Assembly (NCBI RefSeq): GCF_023499255.1
Contig: NZ_CP092183.1
Coordinates: 999,501 to 1,063,500, forward strand
Length of the DNA stretch: 64,000 nucleotides
Reading direction: 5' to 3'
From: Couchioplanes caeruleus
GTDB taxonomy: Bacteria; Actinomycetota; Actinomycetes; Mycobacteriales; Micromonosporaceae
The notes under the pieces were generated by a model, which saw nothing but the letters and a program-made list of their open reading frames with translations, made no database searches and was not told the origin of the DNA. How positions within the stretch are numbered: position 1 is the first letter of the stretch; every line of letters starts with the position of its first letter. Of this stretch, positions 52,471-62,363 are shown in pieces. A program made the translations under genes and the position numbers.

Positions 52471-53985
52471 TTCCCGCTTGAGCACCTTGAAGCTGGGCCC
52501 CATCGGCAGCGCCTCCACGAAGCGCACCTGACGCGGGTACTTGTGCCGGCCCAGGCGCTCCTTCGCCCAGTCGATGATCTCCTGCTGGGTCACCGCCCCG
52601 CCCGGCTCGGGCACGATCACGGCGCAGATCTCCTCGCCGTGCATCTCGTCCGGTACGCCGATGACCGCGACCTGGACCACGGCCGGATGGCGTGCCAGCA
52701 CCTCCTCCACGTCGCGCGGATAGACGTTGAAGCCGCCGCGGATGATCAGATCCTTCTTGCGGTCCACGATCGTGATGAAGCCCTCGGCGTCCTTGGTGCC
52801 CAGGTCGCCGCTGCGGAACCAGCCGTCGACCACCGCGTGGGCCGTCTCCTCGGGCCGGTTGAGGTAGCCGGCGAAGACGTTGTGCCCGCGGATCACGATC
52901 TCGCCGAGCTCCCCGGTGGGCAGCAGCTCGATGCGCTCGTCCACCTCGGCCCGGGCGATCTCCACCTCGACACCCCAGATCGCGTGCCCGATGCTGCCCG
53001 GGCGCGTGCCGAACGCCGGCTGGTTGGTGGTGGCCGTCGGCGACGTCTCGGAGAGCCCGTACCCCTCGTAGATCAGCGCGTGGAACGTCTCGTTGAACTT
53101 CTCCAGCACGGCCATCGGGAGCGAGGCGCCACCGCTGACGCAGAGCCGCAGGTCGGGGAGCCGGTCCGCCTTGGCCGCCGCCTCCAGCAGCGCGACGTAC
53201 ATCGTCGGTACGCCGTGGAAGACCGTCACGTTCTCCCGCACCATCAGGTCGATCGCCGCCTCGCCGGTGAAGCGCGCCAGCAGGACGAGCGTGGCGCCGA
53301 GCCGGAAGGTGCCGTTCATGCCCACGGTCTGGCCGAAGGTGTGGAACAGCGGCAGGCAGCCCATCACCACGTCGTCGACCCGGGCGTCGTTGGCGTCGAA
53401 CACGTTGACGGTCGCGTTCATCACCAGGTTGAGGTGGGTGAGCAGGGCGCCCTTCGGCTCGCCGGTGGTCCCGCTGGTGTAGAAGACCACCGCCACGTCC
53501 TCCGCCCCGCGGGACACGTACGTGGGCAGCGGCGAGGCGGAGGCGGCGACGTCCTCCAGCCGTTGCGGAGCCTCCGGCAGATCCGGCGGCAACGGGCCCA
53601 CGGTGACCAGCTTCGCGCCGGTCTGCGCGGCCGCGGCCGCCGCCGTCCGCAGTTGGCTGGAGTGCGCCACGACGACGCTCGCGCCGCTGTCGCGCAGGAC
53701 GTACGCCATCTCGTCGGCGGTGAGCAGCAGGTGCACCGGTACGACGCGGGCCCCGGCGGCCAGCGCGCCGTAGTACACGCGGGGGAAGTCCGTGACGTTC
53801 GGGATGACCACGGCGACGGTGTCGTCCGGTCCGATGCCGAGCTGCTGCAGGGCGGCCGCGTACGAGCGCGCCTGCGCCCAGAGGTCCCGGTACGTGATGC
53901 GCAGCGGGCCGTCGATCACCGCGACCTTGTCCGGATACTTACGGGCGCCCTCGGCAAGGACGGCGGCCAGGCTCAGCTGGGTCAT
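52444..53985 (-). CDS. Acyl-CoA synthetase (AMP-dependent, long-chain fatty acid type)
   Basis: The 513-aa protein is an ANL-family ligase. VVFYTSGTTGEPKGALLTHL near residue 167 is the P-loop. YEGYGLSETSPTATTNQP follows near residue 304, WFRSGDLGTKDAEGFITIVD near 391 carries the ribose-binding Asp, and KDLIIRGGFNVYPRDVEEVL is the hinge. The catalytic Lys sits in the C-terminal domain, in PSFKVLKRELR. It activates a carboxylic acid to acyl-CoA. It follows the acyl-CoA dehydrogenase gene by 55 bases. Confidence 0.93.
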   Translation of the reverse strand: MTQLSLAAVLAEGARKYPDKVAVIDGPLRITYRDLWAQARSYAAALQQLGIGPDDTVAVVIPNVTDFPRVYYGALAAGARVVPVHLLLTADEMAYVLRDSGASVVVAHSSQLRTAAAAAAQTGAKLVTVGPLPPDLPEAPQRLEDVAASASPLPTYVSRGAEDVAVVFYTSGTTGEPKGALLTHLNLVMNATVNVFDANDARVDDVVMGCLPLFHTFGQTVGMNGTFRLGATLVLLARFTGEAAIDLMVRENVTVFHGVPTMYVALLEAAAKADRLPDLRLCVSGGASLPMAVLEKFNETFHALIYEGYGLSETSPTATTNQPAFGTRPGSIGHAIWGVEVEIARAEVDERIELLPTGELGEIVIRGHNVFAGYLNRPEETAHAVVDGWFRSGDLGTKDAEGFITIVDRKKDLIIRGGFNVYPRDVEEVLARHPAVVQVAVIGVPDEMHGEEICAVIVPEPGGAVTQQEIIDWAKERLGRHKYPRQVRFVEALPMGPSFKVLKRELRRTIGGQ

Positions 53986-54040
53986 GCTGAGCCTCCCGCG
54001 GCATGCTCTCCTGGCCCTTGCTTCGCTACGGTGCAGTCGA

Positions 54041-55213
54041 TCATGCCAAGTGCCCGCCGATCTTGGTGTACCCGCGCAGCAGGTCGCGGGAGATGATGAG
54101 GCGCTGCATCTCGTCGGTGCCCTCGTAGATGCGCATCAGCCGGACCTGCCGGTACCAGCGCTCGATCGGCAGCTCGCGGGTGTAACCCATGCCGCCGTGG
54201 ATCTGCATGACCCGGTCCACCACGTTGTTGACCATGTTGGCGCCGTACAGCTTGGCCATCGAGGAGGCGTGGCGCGGGTCCTCGCCCTGGTCGACCGTCC
54301 AGGCGGCCTTGAGAATGAGCCAGCGGGCCGCCTCGAGCTCCACCTCGGAGTCGGCGATCATCCACTGGATCGCCTGGTTCTCACCGATCTTGCGGCCGAA
54401 GGTCTCGCGGGTGTTCGCGTAGTCGATCGCCATCCCCAGCGCCCGTGCGGCGATGCCCAGCGCGATGGACGGGATGAGGTAACGGCCCTTGCCGATCCAC
54501 TTCATGCCCAGCTCGAAGCCCTGGCCGATCTCGCCGAGGATGTTGCGGTGCGGCACCCGGACGTCCTCGAAGATCAGCGAGGCCGGGCCGCCCTCGCCCA
54601 TGGTCTGGATGAACTCCGAGCGCCACCCCATGTCCCGGTCGACGAGGAACGCGGTGGTGCCGCCGCCGCGGACGCCCTTCTCCCGGTCGGTCACCGCGAC
54701 CACGATGACGAAGTCGGCGTCGTTGCCGTTGGTGATGAACGTCTTCTCGCCGTTGAGCACCCAGTCGTCGCCGTCGCGGCGGGCGCTGAGCTTGATGTTC
54801 GCCGCGTCCGAGCCGGCGCCGGGCTCGGTGATCGCGAAGCAGGAGATCCGGTCGCCCTCGATCGTCGGGACCAGGTATTCCCGCTTCTGCTCGTCGTTGG
54901 CGTGGAAGAGGATGTTGTCCGCCTCGCCGCCGAACCTGAACTGGACGAAGCTGCGGCCCACCTCGGTCCAGATCAGGGACTGCATGACGGCCGGCAGGTT
55001 CATGCCGCCGTACTCCTCGGGGGTCGCCAGGCCCCAGAAGCCGAACTTCTTGGCCTTGAGCTGCAGCTCGCGCAGCTCGCTGCGGTCCAGGCCGGGCCGG
55101 TGGGCCCGCTCGCGGCGCAGCGCCTCCTGCTCGAGCGGCATGACCTCGCGGGTGATGAACTGGCGAGCGGTGTCGCGGACCGCCCGCTCTTCGTCGCTGA
55201 GTGAAAAGTCCAC
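54041..55213 (-). CDS. Acyl-CoA dehydrogenase
   Basis: The 390-aa flavoprotein has [20 protein letters not shown] near residue 125 and [20 protein letters not shown] near residue 154. Near the end it has [20 protein letters not shown] followed by [20 protein letters not shown]. The catalytic Glu is expected in YEGT. It oxidises acyl-CoA to enoyl-CoA. The GTG start lies six bases after TAGTTT on the minus strand (55225-55220), which would make a leaderless message. It is divergent from TetR. Confidence 0.95.
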   Translation of the reverse strand: MDFSLSDEERAVRDTARQFITREVMPLEQEALRRERAHRPGLDRSELRELQLKAKKFGFWGLATPEEYGGMNLPAVMQSLIWTEVGRSFVQFRFGGEADNILFHANDEQKREYLVPTIEGDRISCFAITEPGAGSDAANIKLSARRDGDDWVLNGEKTFITNGNDADFVIVVAVTDREKGVRGGGTTAFLVDRDMGWRSEFIQTMGEGGPASLIFEDVRVPHRNILGEIGQGFELGMKWIGKGRYLIPSIALGIAARALGMAIDYANTRETFGRKIGENQAIQWMIADSEVELEAARWLILKAAWTVDQGEDPRHASSMAKLYGANMVNNVVDRVMQIHGGMGYTRELPIERWYRQVRLMRIYEGTDEMQRLIISRDLLRGYTKIGGHLA

Positions 55214-55218
55214 GTGAT

Positions 55219-55239
55219 AAAACTAGCGGTGTAAGTTTT
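55219..55239. promoter_or_regulatory. Inverted repeat between divergent promoters, likely TetR operator
   Basis: AAAACT at 55219-55224 and AGTTTT at 55234-55239 are perfect inverted copies with a 9-bp spacer. They overlap the putative -10 elements of both genes: TAGTTT for acyl-CoA dehydrogenase on the minus strand and TAAGTT for TetR on the plus strand. Confidence 0.68.
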
Positions 55240-55267
55240 CCGAAGTCCAGAGGTGGAGGAGCGATAC

Positions 55268-55897
55268 ATGGCCCGCCCCCGGCAGACCCTGCTCTCGCGG
55301 GAGCGCATCGTCGAGGTGGCCGCCGCGCTCGTCGACGCCGAAGGGCTCGAAGCCGTCTCGGTGCGCCGGCTCGCCACCGAGCTCGGGGTCGCCGGGCCGT
55401 CGCTCTACAACCACTTCGCCACCAAGAACGAGATCCTCGACGCGGTCGCCGACGCGGTGGTCGCCCAGGTCGACGTCTCGTTCTTCGCCACCCACGGGTG
55501 GCAGGACGCGCTGCGGCTCTGGGCCCGGTCGTACCACGCGGTGCTCAGCACCCACCCCAACATCGTCCCGGTACTGGCCCAGGGACCCGGCCGGCGCCCG
55601 GCCGCGCTCGCCATGGCCGACACCGTCTACGGCGGCCTGATCGAGGGCGGCTGGCCACCGGCCCGGGCCACCCACATCGGCGCGCTCATGCGCTACCTCG
55701 TCACCGGCTCCGCGCTCGGGTCGTTCGCGCTCGGCTTCGACGAGGACCCTCAGGTGTACGCCGAGCGCTACCCGCACCTGCGCGACGCCCACCTGCTCGC
55801 CGAGCACCGCCGCAGCGTCGACGAGGGCGCGTTCGAGCTCGGCCTGGAAACCGTCGTCACCGGCCTGGAGGCCCTGAAGAACGGAGTGCTGCGATGA
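55268..55897 (+). CDS. TetR-family transcriptional regulator
   Basis: The 209-aa protein has an N-terminal TetR helix-turn-helix ([20 protein letters not shown], then [20 protein letters not shown], residues 6-50). A C-terminal ligand-binding part resembles TetR_C domains. The ATG at 55268 has GGAGGAG upstream. Its stop overlaps the aldehyde dehydrogenase ATG by 4 nt. It probably represses both flanking operons and responds to an acyl-CoA or an aldehyde; the ligand is inferred from context. Confidence 0.93.
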   Translation: MARPRQTLLSRERIVEVAAALVDAEGLEAVSVRRLATELGVAGPSLYNHFATKNEILDAVADAVVAQVDVSFFATHGWQDALRLWARSYHAVLSTHPNIVPVLAQGPGRRPAALAMADTVYGGLIEGGWPPARATHIGALMRYLVTGSALGSFALGFDEDPQVYAERYPHLRDAHLLAEHRRSVDEGAFELGLETVVTGLEALKNGVLR

Positions 55898-57288
55898 ACC
55901 GGGACAGTCTCTACATCGGTGGCCGGTGGGTGCCGGCGTCCTCCGGCGAGACGATCGCCGTGGAGAACCCGGCGACCGAGGAGACCCTCGGGCACGTGCC
56001 GGCCGGGTCGGCCGAGGACGTGGACCGGGCCGTCGCCGCGGCGCGCGCCGCCTTCGACGACTGGGCCGCCACCCCGATGGCCGAACGCGGGGCCCTGCTC
56101 GGCAAGCTGCACGAGGCGCTCAGCGCCCGCGCCGGGGAGATCGCCCGTACGGTCGGGCTGGAGCTGGGCGCGCCGCTCAAGGTCGCCAAGGCGGTCCAGG
56201 CCGGACTTCCGCTCACCGTGCTGCGCGGGTACGCCGACCACGCCGCGCAACCGGTCGAGGAGGAGACGGCCGGCCACTCGCTGATCGTCCGCGAGCCGGT
56301 GGGCGTGGTCGGGGCCATCACCCCGTGGAACTATCCGCTGCACCAGGTCGTGGCGAAGGTGGCCGCCGCCCTGGCCGCCGGGTGCACGGTCGTGCTCAAG
56401 CCCAGCGAGCTGACCCCGCTGGTCGCGTACCTGCTCTTCGACGCGGCGGACGAGGCCGGGCTGCCCGCCGGCGTGCTGAACCTGGTCCCGGGCACCGGCC
56501 CGGTCGTCGGGGCGGCGATCGCCGGGCACCCGGACGTCGACATGGTCTCGTTCACCGGCTCCACGGCCACCGGCCGGGCGGTCTCGCACGCGGCCGCCGA
56601 CCGGATCGCGCGCGTGGCCCTGGAGCTGGGCGGCAAGTCCGCCAACGTCATCCTCGAGGACGCCGACGTCACCAAGGCGGTCAAGGTCGGCGTCGGCAAC
56701 GCGTTCCTCAACTCCGGCCAGACCTGTACGGCGTGGACCCGCATGCTCGTGCACCGCAGCCACTACGCCGCCGCCGTGGAGCTGGCCGCCTCGGCCGCGG
56801 AGGCGTACCGCACGGGAGACCCGTTCGACGAGGCCACCCGGCTCGGGCCGCTGGTGTCCGCGGCGCAGCGCGAGCGGGTACGCGGCTTCATCGACCGCGC
56901 CGACGCCCGGCTGGTCACCGGCAATGCGCCCGTACCCGGCAAGGGGTATTTCGTGCCCGCGACGGTGTTCGCCGACGTCGACCCGGACAGCGAGCTGGCC
57001 CAGGAGGAGATCTTCGGGCCGGTGCTGTCGATCATCCCGTTCGACGACGACGACCACGCCGTCCGGATCGCCAACAACTCCCGGTACGGCCTCGCCGGCG
57101 GCGTCTGGGGCTCGCCCGACCGCGCGCTCGCGGTGGCCCGCCGGATGCGCACCGGAGCGGTCGACCTGAACGGGGCCGCGTTCAACCCGGTGGCGCCGTT
57201 CGGCGGCTACAAGCAGTCCGGCTTCGGCCGTGAGCTCGGCGTGCACGGCCTCTCCGAATTCCAGCAGACGAAGGCGATCCAGCGATGA
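55894..57288 (+). CDS. Aldehyde dehydrogenase
   Basis: The 464-aa protein has the NAD(P)-binding motif [12 protein letters not shown] near residue 222, the catalytic Glu in [11 protein letters not shown] near residue 244, and the catalytic Cys in [12 protein letters not shown] near residue 277. [20 protein letters not shown] near residue 142 is also typical. It oxidises aldehydes to acids. It sits between TetR and the alcohol dehydrogenase, with 4-nt overlaps at both ends. Confidence 0.96.
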   Translation: MNRDSLYIGGRWVPASSGETIAVENPATEETLGHVPAGSAEDVDRAVAAARAAFDDWAATPMAERGALLGKLHEALSARAGEIARTVGLELGAPLKVAKAVQAGLPLTVLRGYADHAAQPVEEETAGHSLIVREPVGVVGAITPWNYPLHQVVAKVAAALAAGCTVVLKPSELTPLVAYLLFDAADEAGLPAGVLNLVPGTGPVVGAAIAGHPDVDMVSFTGSTATGRAVSHAAADRIARVALELGGKSANVILEDADVTKAVKVGVGNAFLNSGQTCTAWTRMLVHRSHYAAAVELAASAAEAYRTGDPFDEATRLGPLVSAAQRERVRGFIDRADARLVTGNAPVPGKGYFVPATVFADVDPDSELAQEEIFGPVLSIIPFDDDDHAVRIANNSRYGLAGGVWGSPDRALAVARRMRTGAVDLNGAAFNPVAPFGGYKQSGFGRELGVHGLSEFQQTKAIQR

Positions 57289-58370
57289 CGGCGTACGTCC
57301 GCGCCCTGGTGGTGCGCGAGCCCGCGGCGGCCCCCGCGGTCGAGGAGATCCGGCTGCCCGAGGTCGGCCCCGGCCAGGTACGGGTGCGCATCCGCGCCGC
57401 CGGTGTCTGCCACTCCGACCTGTCGATGGTCAACGGCACGCTGAGCCCGCCGTACCCGCTGGTGCTCGGGCACGAGGCCGCCGGCGAGGTGGTCGAGGCC
57501 GGCGCGGGCGTCACCCGGGTCGCCGCCGGTACGCACGTCGCGCTCAACTGGTCGCCGCCGTGCCGCGAGTGCTGGTTCTGTACGCACGGCGAGCCGTGGC
57601 TCTGCGCGACGGCGAACGTGGCGGCGCTGGAGAACGGCGCCACCCTCGGCGGCGCGCCGGTGCACGTGACGCTGGGGCTGGGCGCGTTCGCCGAGGAGGT
57701 CGTGGTGCCGGAGCGCGCGCTCATCGCCGTACCCGGGGAATTGGCGTGGGAAAGTGCGGCGCTGCTGGGCTGCGCGGTGCTGACCGGCACGGGCGCGGTC
57801 CGCAACACCGCCAAGGTGGCCGAGGGTGACTCGGTGGTCGTGATCGGGCTGGGTGGCGTCGGGTTGTCCGTGGTGACGGCGGCCCGGGCCGCGGGCGCGG
57901 CGACGGTCGTCGCGGTGGACGTCTCGGAGGGCAAGAAGGCGCTGGCCGAGGCGGCCGGGGCGACCGATTTCGTGGTGTCCGGCGAGACCCTGTCCAAGGA
58001 CATCCGCTCCCGGACCGGGGGGCGGGGCGCGGACCACGCCTTCGAGTGCGTGGGCCGGGCGGCGACGATCCGGGCGGCGTGGCGGGCGACCCGCCGCGGC
58101 GGCCAGGTCACCGTGGTGGGCATGGGCCGCGCCGACGACATGGTGCAGCTGAGCGCGCTCGACATCTTCTCGTCGGCGCGGACGCTGCGGGCCTCGGTGT
58201 ACGGCTCGGCCGACCCGGACGCCGAGGTGCCGGCGCTCGCCGCGGACGTGCTGTCCGGTGCGCTGCGACTGGATCATCTGGTGACCGACCGGATCGGGCT
58301 GGCGGACGTGCCGGCCGCCTTCGACCGGATGGCCCGCGGCGAGGGCGCCCGATCGGTCGTCACTCTCTGA
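57285..58370 (+). CDS. Zinc-dependent alcohol dehydrogenase (MDR family)
   Basis: The 361-aa protein has the catalytic zinc ligands in [14 protein letters not shown] near residue 37 and GHEAAG near residue 62. The structural zinc region [15 protein letters not shown] near residue 90 keeps four Cys. [14 protein letters not shown] near residue 188 binds NAD. It oxidises alcohols to aldehydes. It is the last gene of the TetR-aldh-adh operon. Confidence 0.95.
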   Translation: MTAYVRALVVREPAAAPAVEEIRLPEVGPGQVRVRIRAAGVCHSDLSMVNGTLSPPYPLVLGHEAAGEVVEAGAGVTRVAAGTHVALNWSPPCRECWFCTHGEPWLCATANVAALENGATLGGAPVHVTLGLGAFAEEVVVPERALIAVPGELAWESAALLGCAVLTGTGAVRNTAKVAEGDSVVVIGLGGVGLSVVTAARAAGAATVVAVDVSEGKKALAEAAGATDFVVSGETLSKDIRSRTGGRGADHAFECVGRAATIRAAWRATRRGGQVTVVGMGRADDMVQLSALDIFSSARTLRASVYGSADPDAEVPALAADVLSGALRLDHLVTDRIGLADVPAAFDRMARGEGARSVVTL

Positions 58371-58461
58371 CACGAGAGACAGCACGTCGTACGGCGAGCG
58401 GGTTTCTACCGTGAGCCGCGGGGTGCCGTTTCGGGGGGTAGGGGGCGGGTACCTCTCGGTC

Positions 58462-58638
58462 ATGACCGTGACGATCCGTTGTGCCGACTTCGGCAACAAC
58501 TGTCCCGCCCAGTTCACCGCTTCCGACGACGACGAGCTCATGCAGCACGTCGAGCTGCACACCAAGACGGCTCACCAGCCGATGGAGTGGACGCCGGAGC
58601 TCGCCGAGGTGGCGAAGACGCACGTGCAGCAGGTGTGA
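58462..58638 (+). CDS. DUF1059 small protein
   Basis: The 58-aa protein has the DUF1059 pattern: IRCADFGNNCPAQFTASDDD, then ELMQHVELHTKTAH. The two Cys and two His may bind metal. The frame continues upstream to 58411, but the ATG at 58462 gives the usual length. Function is unknown. It stands alone between the alcohol dehydrogenase and a protease gene. Confidence 0.8.
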   Translation: MTVTIRCADFGNNCPAQFTASDDDELMQHVELHTKTAHQPMEWTPELAEVAKTHVQQV

Positions 58639-58738
58639 CGCCGCAATAGTGACTGACGGTAGCCTTCCGGTGCGGGAGGCTATTGAACAGTGATTGGCCT
58701 TCCATCCGACCAGCGATCCCGCGCACGGTGGTCGGACG

Positions 58739-59737
58739 ATGACCAGGACAGCGGCGAAGTTCCTCATTGTGATCGCGGCCCTGCTCGGCGTGTCCGGGGC
58801 GGTGGTGGCCACTCGGGCCGGTGCGGCCCATGCCATCGCCAACGGTGAGCGCGTGGCCGACGGACGGTACCCGTTCGCGGTCAAGCTCACGATGACGGGC
58901 ATCCCGACCGCCGGCGGGGGCCGCCGCGACAGCTCGTGCTCGGGCGGCCTGATCTCGCCGCACTGGGTGCTCACCGCCGGGCACTGCTTCCGCGACATCC
59001 GCAACAAGCATGTCTCCCGGCCGGTCGCGCGCAGGACCACGGCCACCGTCGGGCGCGCCGATCTCACCTCCGGTGACGGGCATGTCGCGACGGTGGTCGA
59101 GGTGCGGCAGAGCGAGACGGCCGACGTCGCGCTCGCGCGCATCGACCAGGGGATCACCGACATCAAGCCGTTGCGGATCAGCCGCAGCGCCCCGCAGGTG
59201 GGTGACGAGGTCCGGCTCGCCGGCTTCGGCCTCACCGACGGTGACGCGACCGCGGAGCCGACCCGGATGCGTACGGGGCGCTTCGAGGTGACGTCGGTCG
59301 GCAGGAACGCCATCGGGCTGTCCGGGGTGGCGCCGCGGTCGACCACGAGCCCGTGCCCGCACGACTCGGGCGGGCCGTACTTCTCCGAGGACGACGGGAC
59401 GCCGGTCGTGGTCGCCGTGGTCAGCCACGGCCCGACCTGTCCGCACCAGGGCGAGGACCAGGGCGGCCGGATCGACGCCGTGGCGCGCTGGATCACCTCG
59501 GTCGTCGGCAAGGACCTTGCTTCCACCCCCAAGGCCCGGCCGAAGCCGTCGCCGTCGCGGCAGGCGCGGGACACGAAGGTCGCCGCGCCCGCGTCCGGGC
59601 CGGCGGCCGGCCTGAGCGATCTCACCGCGTACCAGGTGTCGGTGCCGGCCGTGGCCGTGGTCGCCGGCGTGGTCGGTTTCGCCGCGCTGCGCCGCCGCCG
59701 TCGCCGGCCCCGCGGGGGCGTGCACCGTTCTCGCTGA
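58739..59737 (+). CDS. Membrane-anchored trypsin-like protease
   Basis: The 332-aa precursor has a signal peptide of about 37 residues. The S1 domain follows: SCSGGLISPHWVLTAGHCFR (His), SETADVALARID (Asp) and CPHDSGGPYF (Ser). The usual Gly before Asp in GDSGGP is His. A Pro/Lys-rich linker (residues 262-300), a C-terminal hydrophobic segment (306-322) and a basic tail probably anchor it to the membrane. No strong ribosome site is seen at the ATG at 58739, which is chosen for the signal peptide. Confidence 0.88.
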   Translation: MTRTAAKFLIVIAALLGVSGAVVATRAGAAHAIANGERVADGRYPFAVKLTMTGIPTAGGGRRDSSCSGGLISPHWVLTAGHCFRDIRNKHVSRPVARRTTATVGRADLTSGDGHVATVVEVRQSETADVALARIDQGITDIKPLRISRSAPQVGDEVRLAGFGLTDGDATAEPTRMRTGRFEVTSVGRNAIGLSGVAPRSTTSPCPHDSGGPYFSEDDGTPVVVAVVSHGPTCPHQGEDQGGRIDAVARWITSVVGKDLASTPKARPKPSPSRQARDTKVAAPASGPAAGLSDLTAYQVSVPAVAVVAGVVGFAALRRRRRRPRGGVHRSR

Positions 59738-59835
59738 GCCTTCACCGGTACGCCGCGAAGCCGACTCCCGCAAGACTGCTTTTCCTCCGGATCGGTGTGT
59801 ATCGTCCGACGAGGTCACTACTACGGGGGAGGGTG

Positions 59836-61074
59836 ATGACTACTCCAGGTAGCGAAAGGGCGGCCTCCGACGAGCTGCTCCGGCTGGCCGAGGCGGCCGA
59901 GCACGTCGCCGGCATCTGCTTCAAAACGGGACCACCGCGGCGCCTCGGCGTCGAGCTGGAATGGACGACCCATCCCGCCCGCCGGCCGGCGGGCCACCTG
60001 CGGGCAGCGGACCTGAGCGATGCGCTCGGGCCGTACGCGCCCACCGCGCTCGGGAACCCCGAGCCCGTGCCGCTCCCGGGCGGCGGCACGGTCACCCTCG
60101 AGCCCGGCGGCCAGGTCGAGATCTCCTCCGCCCCGGCCACCTCCCTCACCGCCCTGTACGAAGCGGTGAGCCTCGATCAGGCGTACCTCGCCGACCTGCT
60201 GGCCCGGTCCGGGATCAGCCTCGGCGGGCACGGCCTCGATCCGCACCGCGAGCCGGTGCGCATCCTCGACACCCCCCGGTACGCGGCCATGCACCGCGCC
60301 TTCGACCGGGCCGGCAGCCCCGCCGGGCACACCATGATGTGCAGCACCGCCGGCCTGCAGGTCTGCCTCGACGCCGGCCCCCCGCACCGGGCCGCGGCGC
60401 GCTGGGCCGCCCTGCACGACCTCGGGCCGCCGCTGCTGGCCACGTTCGCCACCTCCCGTACGCACGCGGGCCGGGACACCGGCTGGGCGAGCGGGCGGAT
60501 GGCCGCCTGGCACGGCATCGACGCGCGGCGCAGCGGGCCCGTACCCCGCTCGGCGGATCCCGCCGCCGGCTGGGCCGCGTACGCGCTCGACGCCCCGCTG
60601 CTGTGCGTCCGCGGCGACGGCGGCGTATGGGAGACCCCGGACGGCGTGACGTTCGCCGACTGGGTCCGCGGCGCGTTGTCCCGGCCGCCCACGGTGGATG
60701 ACCTCGACTATCACCTCAGCACCCTGTTCCCGCCCGTACGCCCGCGCGGCTACCTCGAGGTGCGCTACCTCGACGCTCAGCCGGGCGGCGAGTGGATCGC
60801 GCCCCTGGCGGTGCTGGCCGCGCTGTTCGCCGACGACGCGGTGACCGATGCCGCCCGTGACCTCGCCGCCCCCGCCGCCGACCGGTGGCTGGACGCGGCC
60901 CGCGACGGGCTGGCCGACCCCGTGGTGGCGGCGTGCGCGGCCGACGTGGCCGACCTCGCCTGCCGGCACCTCGACCGCACCGGACTGCCCGGGCCCGTAC
61001 GCGACACGGTCGCCGACATCGTCGGCCGGAGAGTGCGCGACGCGGCCCCCCTCAGGAAGGACCTGTCCCGATGA
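59836..61074 (+). CDS. egtA: Glutamate-cysteine ligase EgtA
   Basis: The 412-aa protein is in the glutamate-cysteine ligase 2 family: RRLGVELEWTTHPARRP near residue 34, the conserved GGQVEISSAPATSLTALYEA near residue 94, and HTMMCSTAGLQVCLDAG near residue 168. It makes gamma-glutamylcysteine for ergothioneine. A GGGGGAGGG site precedes the ATG. It starts the egtABCD operon; its stop overlaps the egtB start by 4 nt. Confidence 0.93.
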   Translation: MTTPGSERAASDELLRLAEAAEHVAGICFKTGPPRRLGVELEWTTHPARRPAGHLRAADLSDALGPYAPTALGNPEPVPLPGGGTVTLEPGGQVEISSAPATSLTALYEAVSLDQAYLADLLARSGISLGGHGLDPHREPVRILDTPRYAAMHRAFDRAGSPAGHTMMCSTAGLQVCLDAGPPHRAAARWAALHDLGPPLLATFATSRTHAGRDTGWASGRMAAWHGIDARRSGPVPRSADPAAGWAAYALDAPLLCVRGDGGVWETPDGVTFADWVRGALSRPPTVDDLDYHLSTLFPPVRPRGYLEVRYLDAQPGGEWIAPLAVLAALFADDAVTDAARDLAAPAADRWLDAARDGLADPVVAACAADVADLACRHLDRTGLPGPVRDTVADIVGRRVRDAAPLRKDLSR

Positions 61075-62363
61075 CCCAGGATCTGCGGCTGACCGTCGCC
61101 GCCGAGATGGAGCGCGCCCGCGCCCGTACGGCCCTGCTGACCGACGCGGTGGACGAGACCGATCTCGTACGCCAGCACTCCCCGATCATGTCCCCGCTCG
61201 TGTGGGACCTCGCGCACGTCGGCAACCAGGAGGAGCTGTGGCTCGTCCGGGACGTCGGCGGGCGGGAGCCCGTACGCCGCGACATCGACGAGCTGTACGA
61301 CGCGTTCAAGCACCCCCGGCGGGACCGTCCCGCGCTGCCGCTGCTGGGGCCGGAGGAGGCCCGCGCGTACGTCGGCCAGGTGCGCGACAAGGCCCTCGAC
61401 GTGCTGGATCACGTACGCCTCGACGACCGCCCCCTGCTCAACGGCGGCTTCGCGTTCGGGATGATCGTCCAGCACGAGCAGCAGCACGACGAGACGATGC
61501 TCGCCACCCACCAGCTGCGCACGGGCGCGCCCGTCCTCGACGCGCCGGCGCCGCCGCCCGCGCGGGTGCCGGTGGACGGCGAGGTGCTCGTGCCCGGCGG
61601 CCCGTTCACGATGGGCACCGACACCGAGCCGTGGGCGCTGGACAACGAACGGCCGGCGCACACCGTGGACGTGCCCGCGTTCCTCATCGACGCGGCCCCG
61701 GTCACCAACGCCCGGTACGCCGAGTTCATCGCCGCGGGCGGCTACGACGACCCGCAGTGGTGGAGCGAACGCGGCTGGGCGCACCGGCAGGAGGCCGGCC
61801 TCACCGCGCCGATGCACTGGCGGCGGGACGGGGACGGGTGGGCGTACACGCGGTTCGGGCGTACGGAACGCGTCAACCCCGGCGAGCCGGTTGTGCACGT
61901 CTGCTGGTTCGAGGCCGAGGCGTACGCCGCGTGGGCCGGCAAGCGGCTGCCCACCGAGGCGGAGTGGGAGAAGGCCGCCCGCCACGACCCGGCCACCGGG
62001 CGCTCCCGGCGCTACCCGTGGGGCGACGAGGCGCCGGAGCCCCGGCACGCCAACCTGGGTCAGCGCCACCTCGCCCCGGCGGCGGTGGGGGCGTACCCGG
62101 ACGGCGCCTCGCCGCTCGGCGTCCACCAGCTCATCGGTGACGTCTGGGAATGGACCAGTTCCGGGTTCCACGGCTATCCCGGCTTCGCCGTCTTCCCGTA
62201 CGCGGAGTATTCCCAGGTCTTCTTCGGCGGCGACTACAAAGTGCTGCGCGGCGGCTCGTTCGGCACGGACGCGGCCGCGTGCCGGGGCACGTTCCGCAAC
62301 TGGGACCACCCGATCCGGCGGCAGATCTTCAGCGGCTTCCGCTGCGCCCGGGACGTCGTGTGA
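61071..62363 (+). CDS. egtB: Ergothioneine biosynthesis sulfoxide synthase EgtB
   Basis: The 430-aa protein has an N-terminal DinB domain with the iron-binding HEQQHDE motif near residue 138 and an earlier His near SPLVWDLAHVGNQEE (residue 43). A C-terminal formylglycine-generating-enzyme-like domain follows: GPFTMGTDTEPWALDNERPA, then KRLPTEAEWEKAARHDPATG, then GDVWEWTSSGF. EgtB joins hercynine and gamma-glutamylcysteine using O2 and a non-haem iron. It overlaps egtA by 4 nt and shares one base with egtC. Confidence 0.97.
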   Translation: MTQDLRLTVAAEMERARARTALLTDAVDETDLVRQHSPIMSPLVWDLAHVGNQEELWLVRDVGGREPVRRDIDELYDAFKHPRRDRPALPLLGPEEARAYVGQVRDKALDVLDHVRLDDRPLLNGGFAFGMIVQHEQQHDETMLATHQLRTGAPVLDAPAPPPARVPVDGEVLVPGGPFTMGTDTEPWALDNERPAHTVDVPAFLIDAAPVTNARYAEFIAAGGYDDPQWWSERGWAHRQEAGLTAPMHWRRDGDGWAYTRFGRTERVNPGEPVVHVCWFEAEAYAAWAGKRLPTEAEWEKAARHDPATGRSRRYPWGDEAPEPRHANLGQRHLAPAAVGAYPDGASPLGVHQLIGDVWEWTSSGFHGYPGFAVFPYAEYSQVFFGGDYKVLRGGSFGTDAAACRGTFRNWDHPIRRQIFSGFRCARDVV

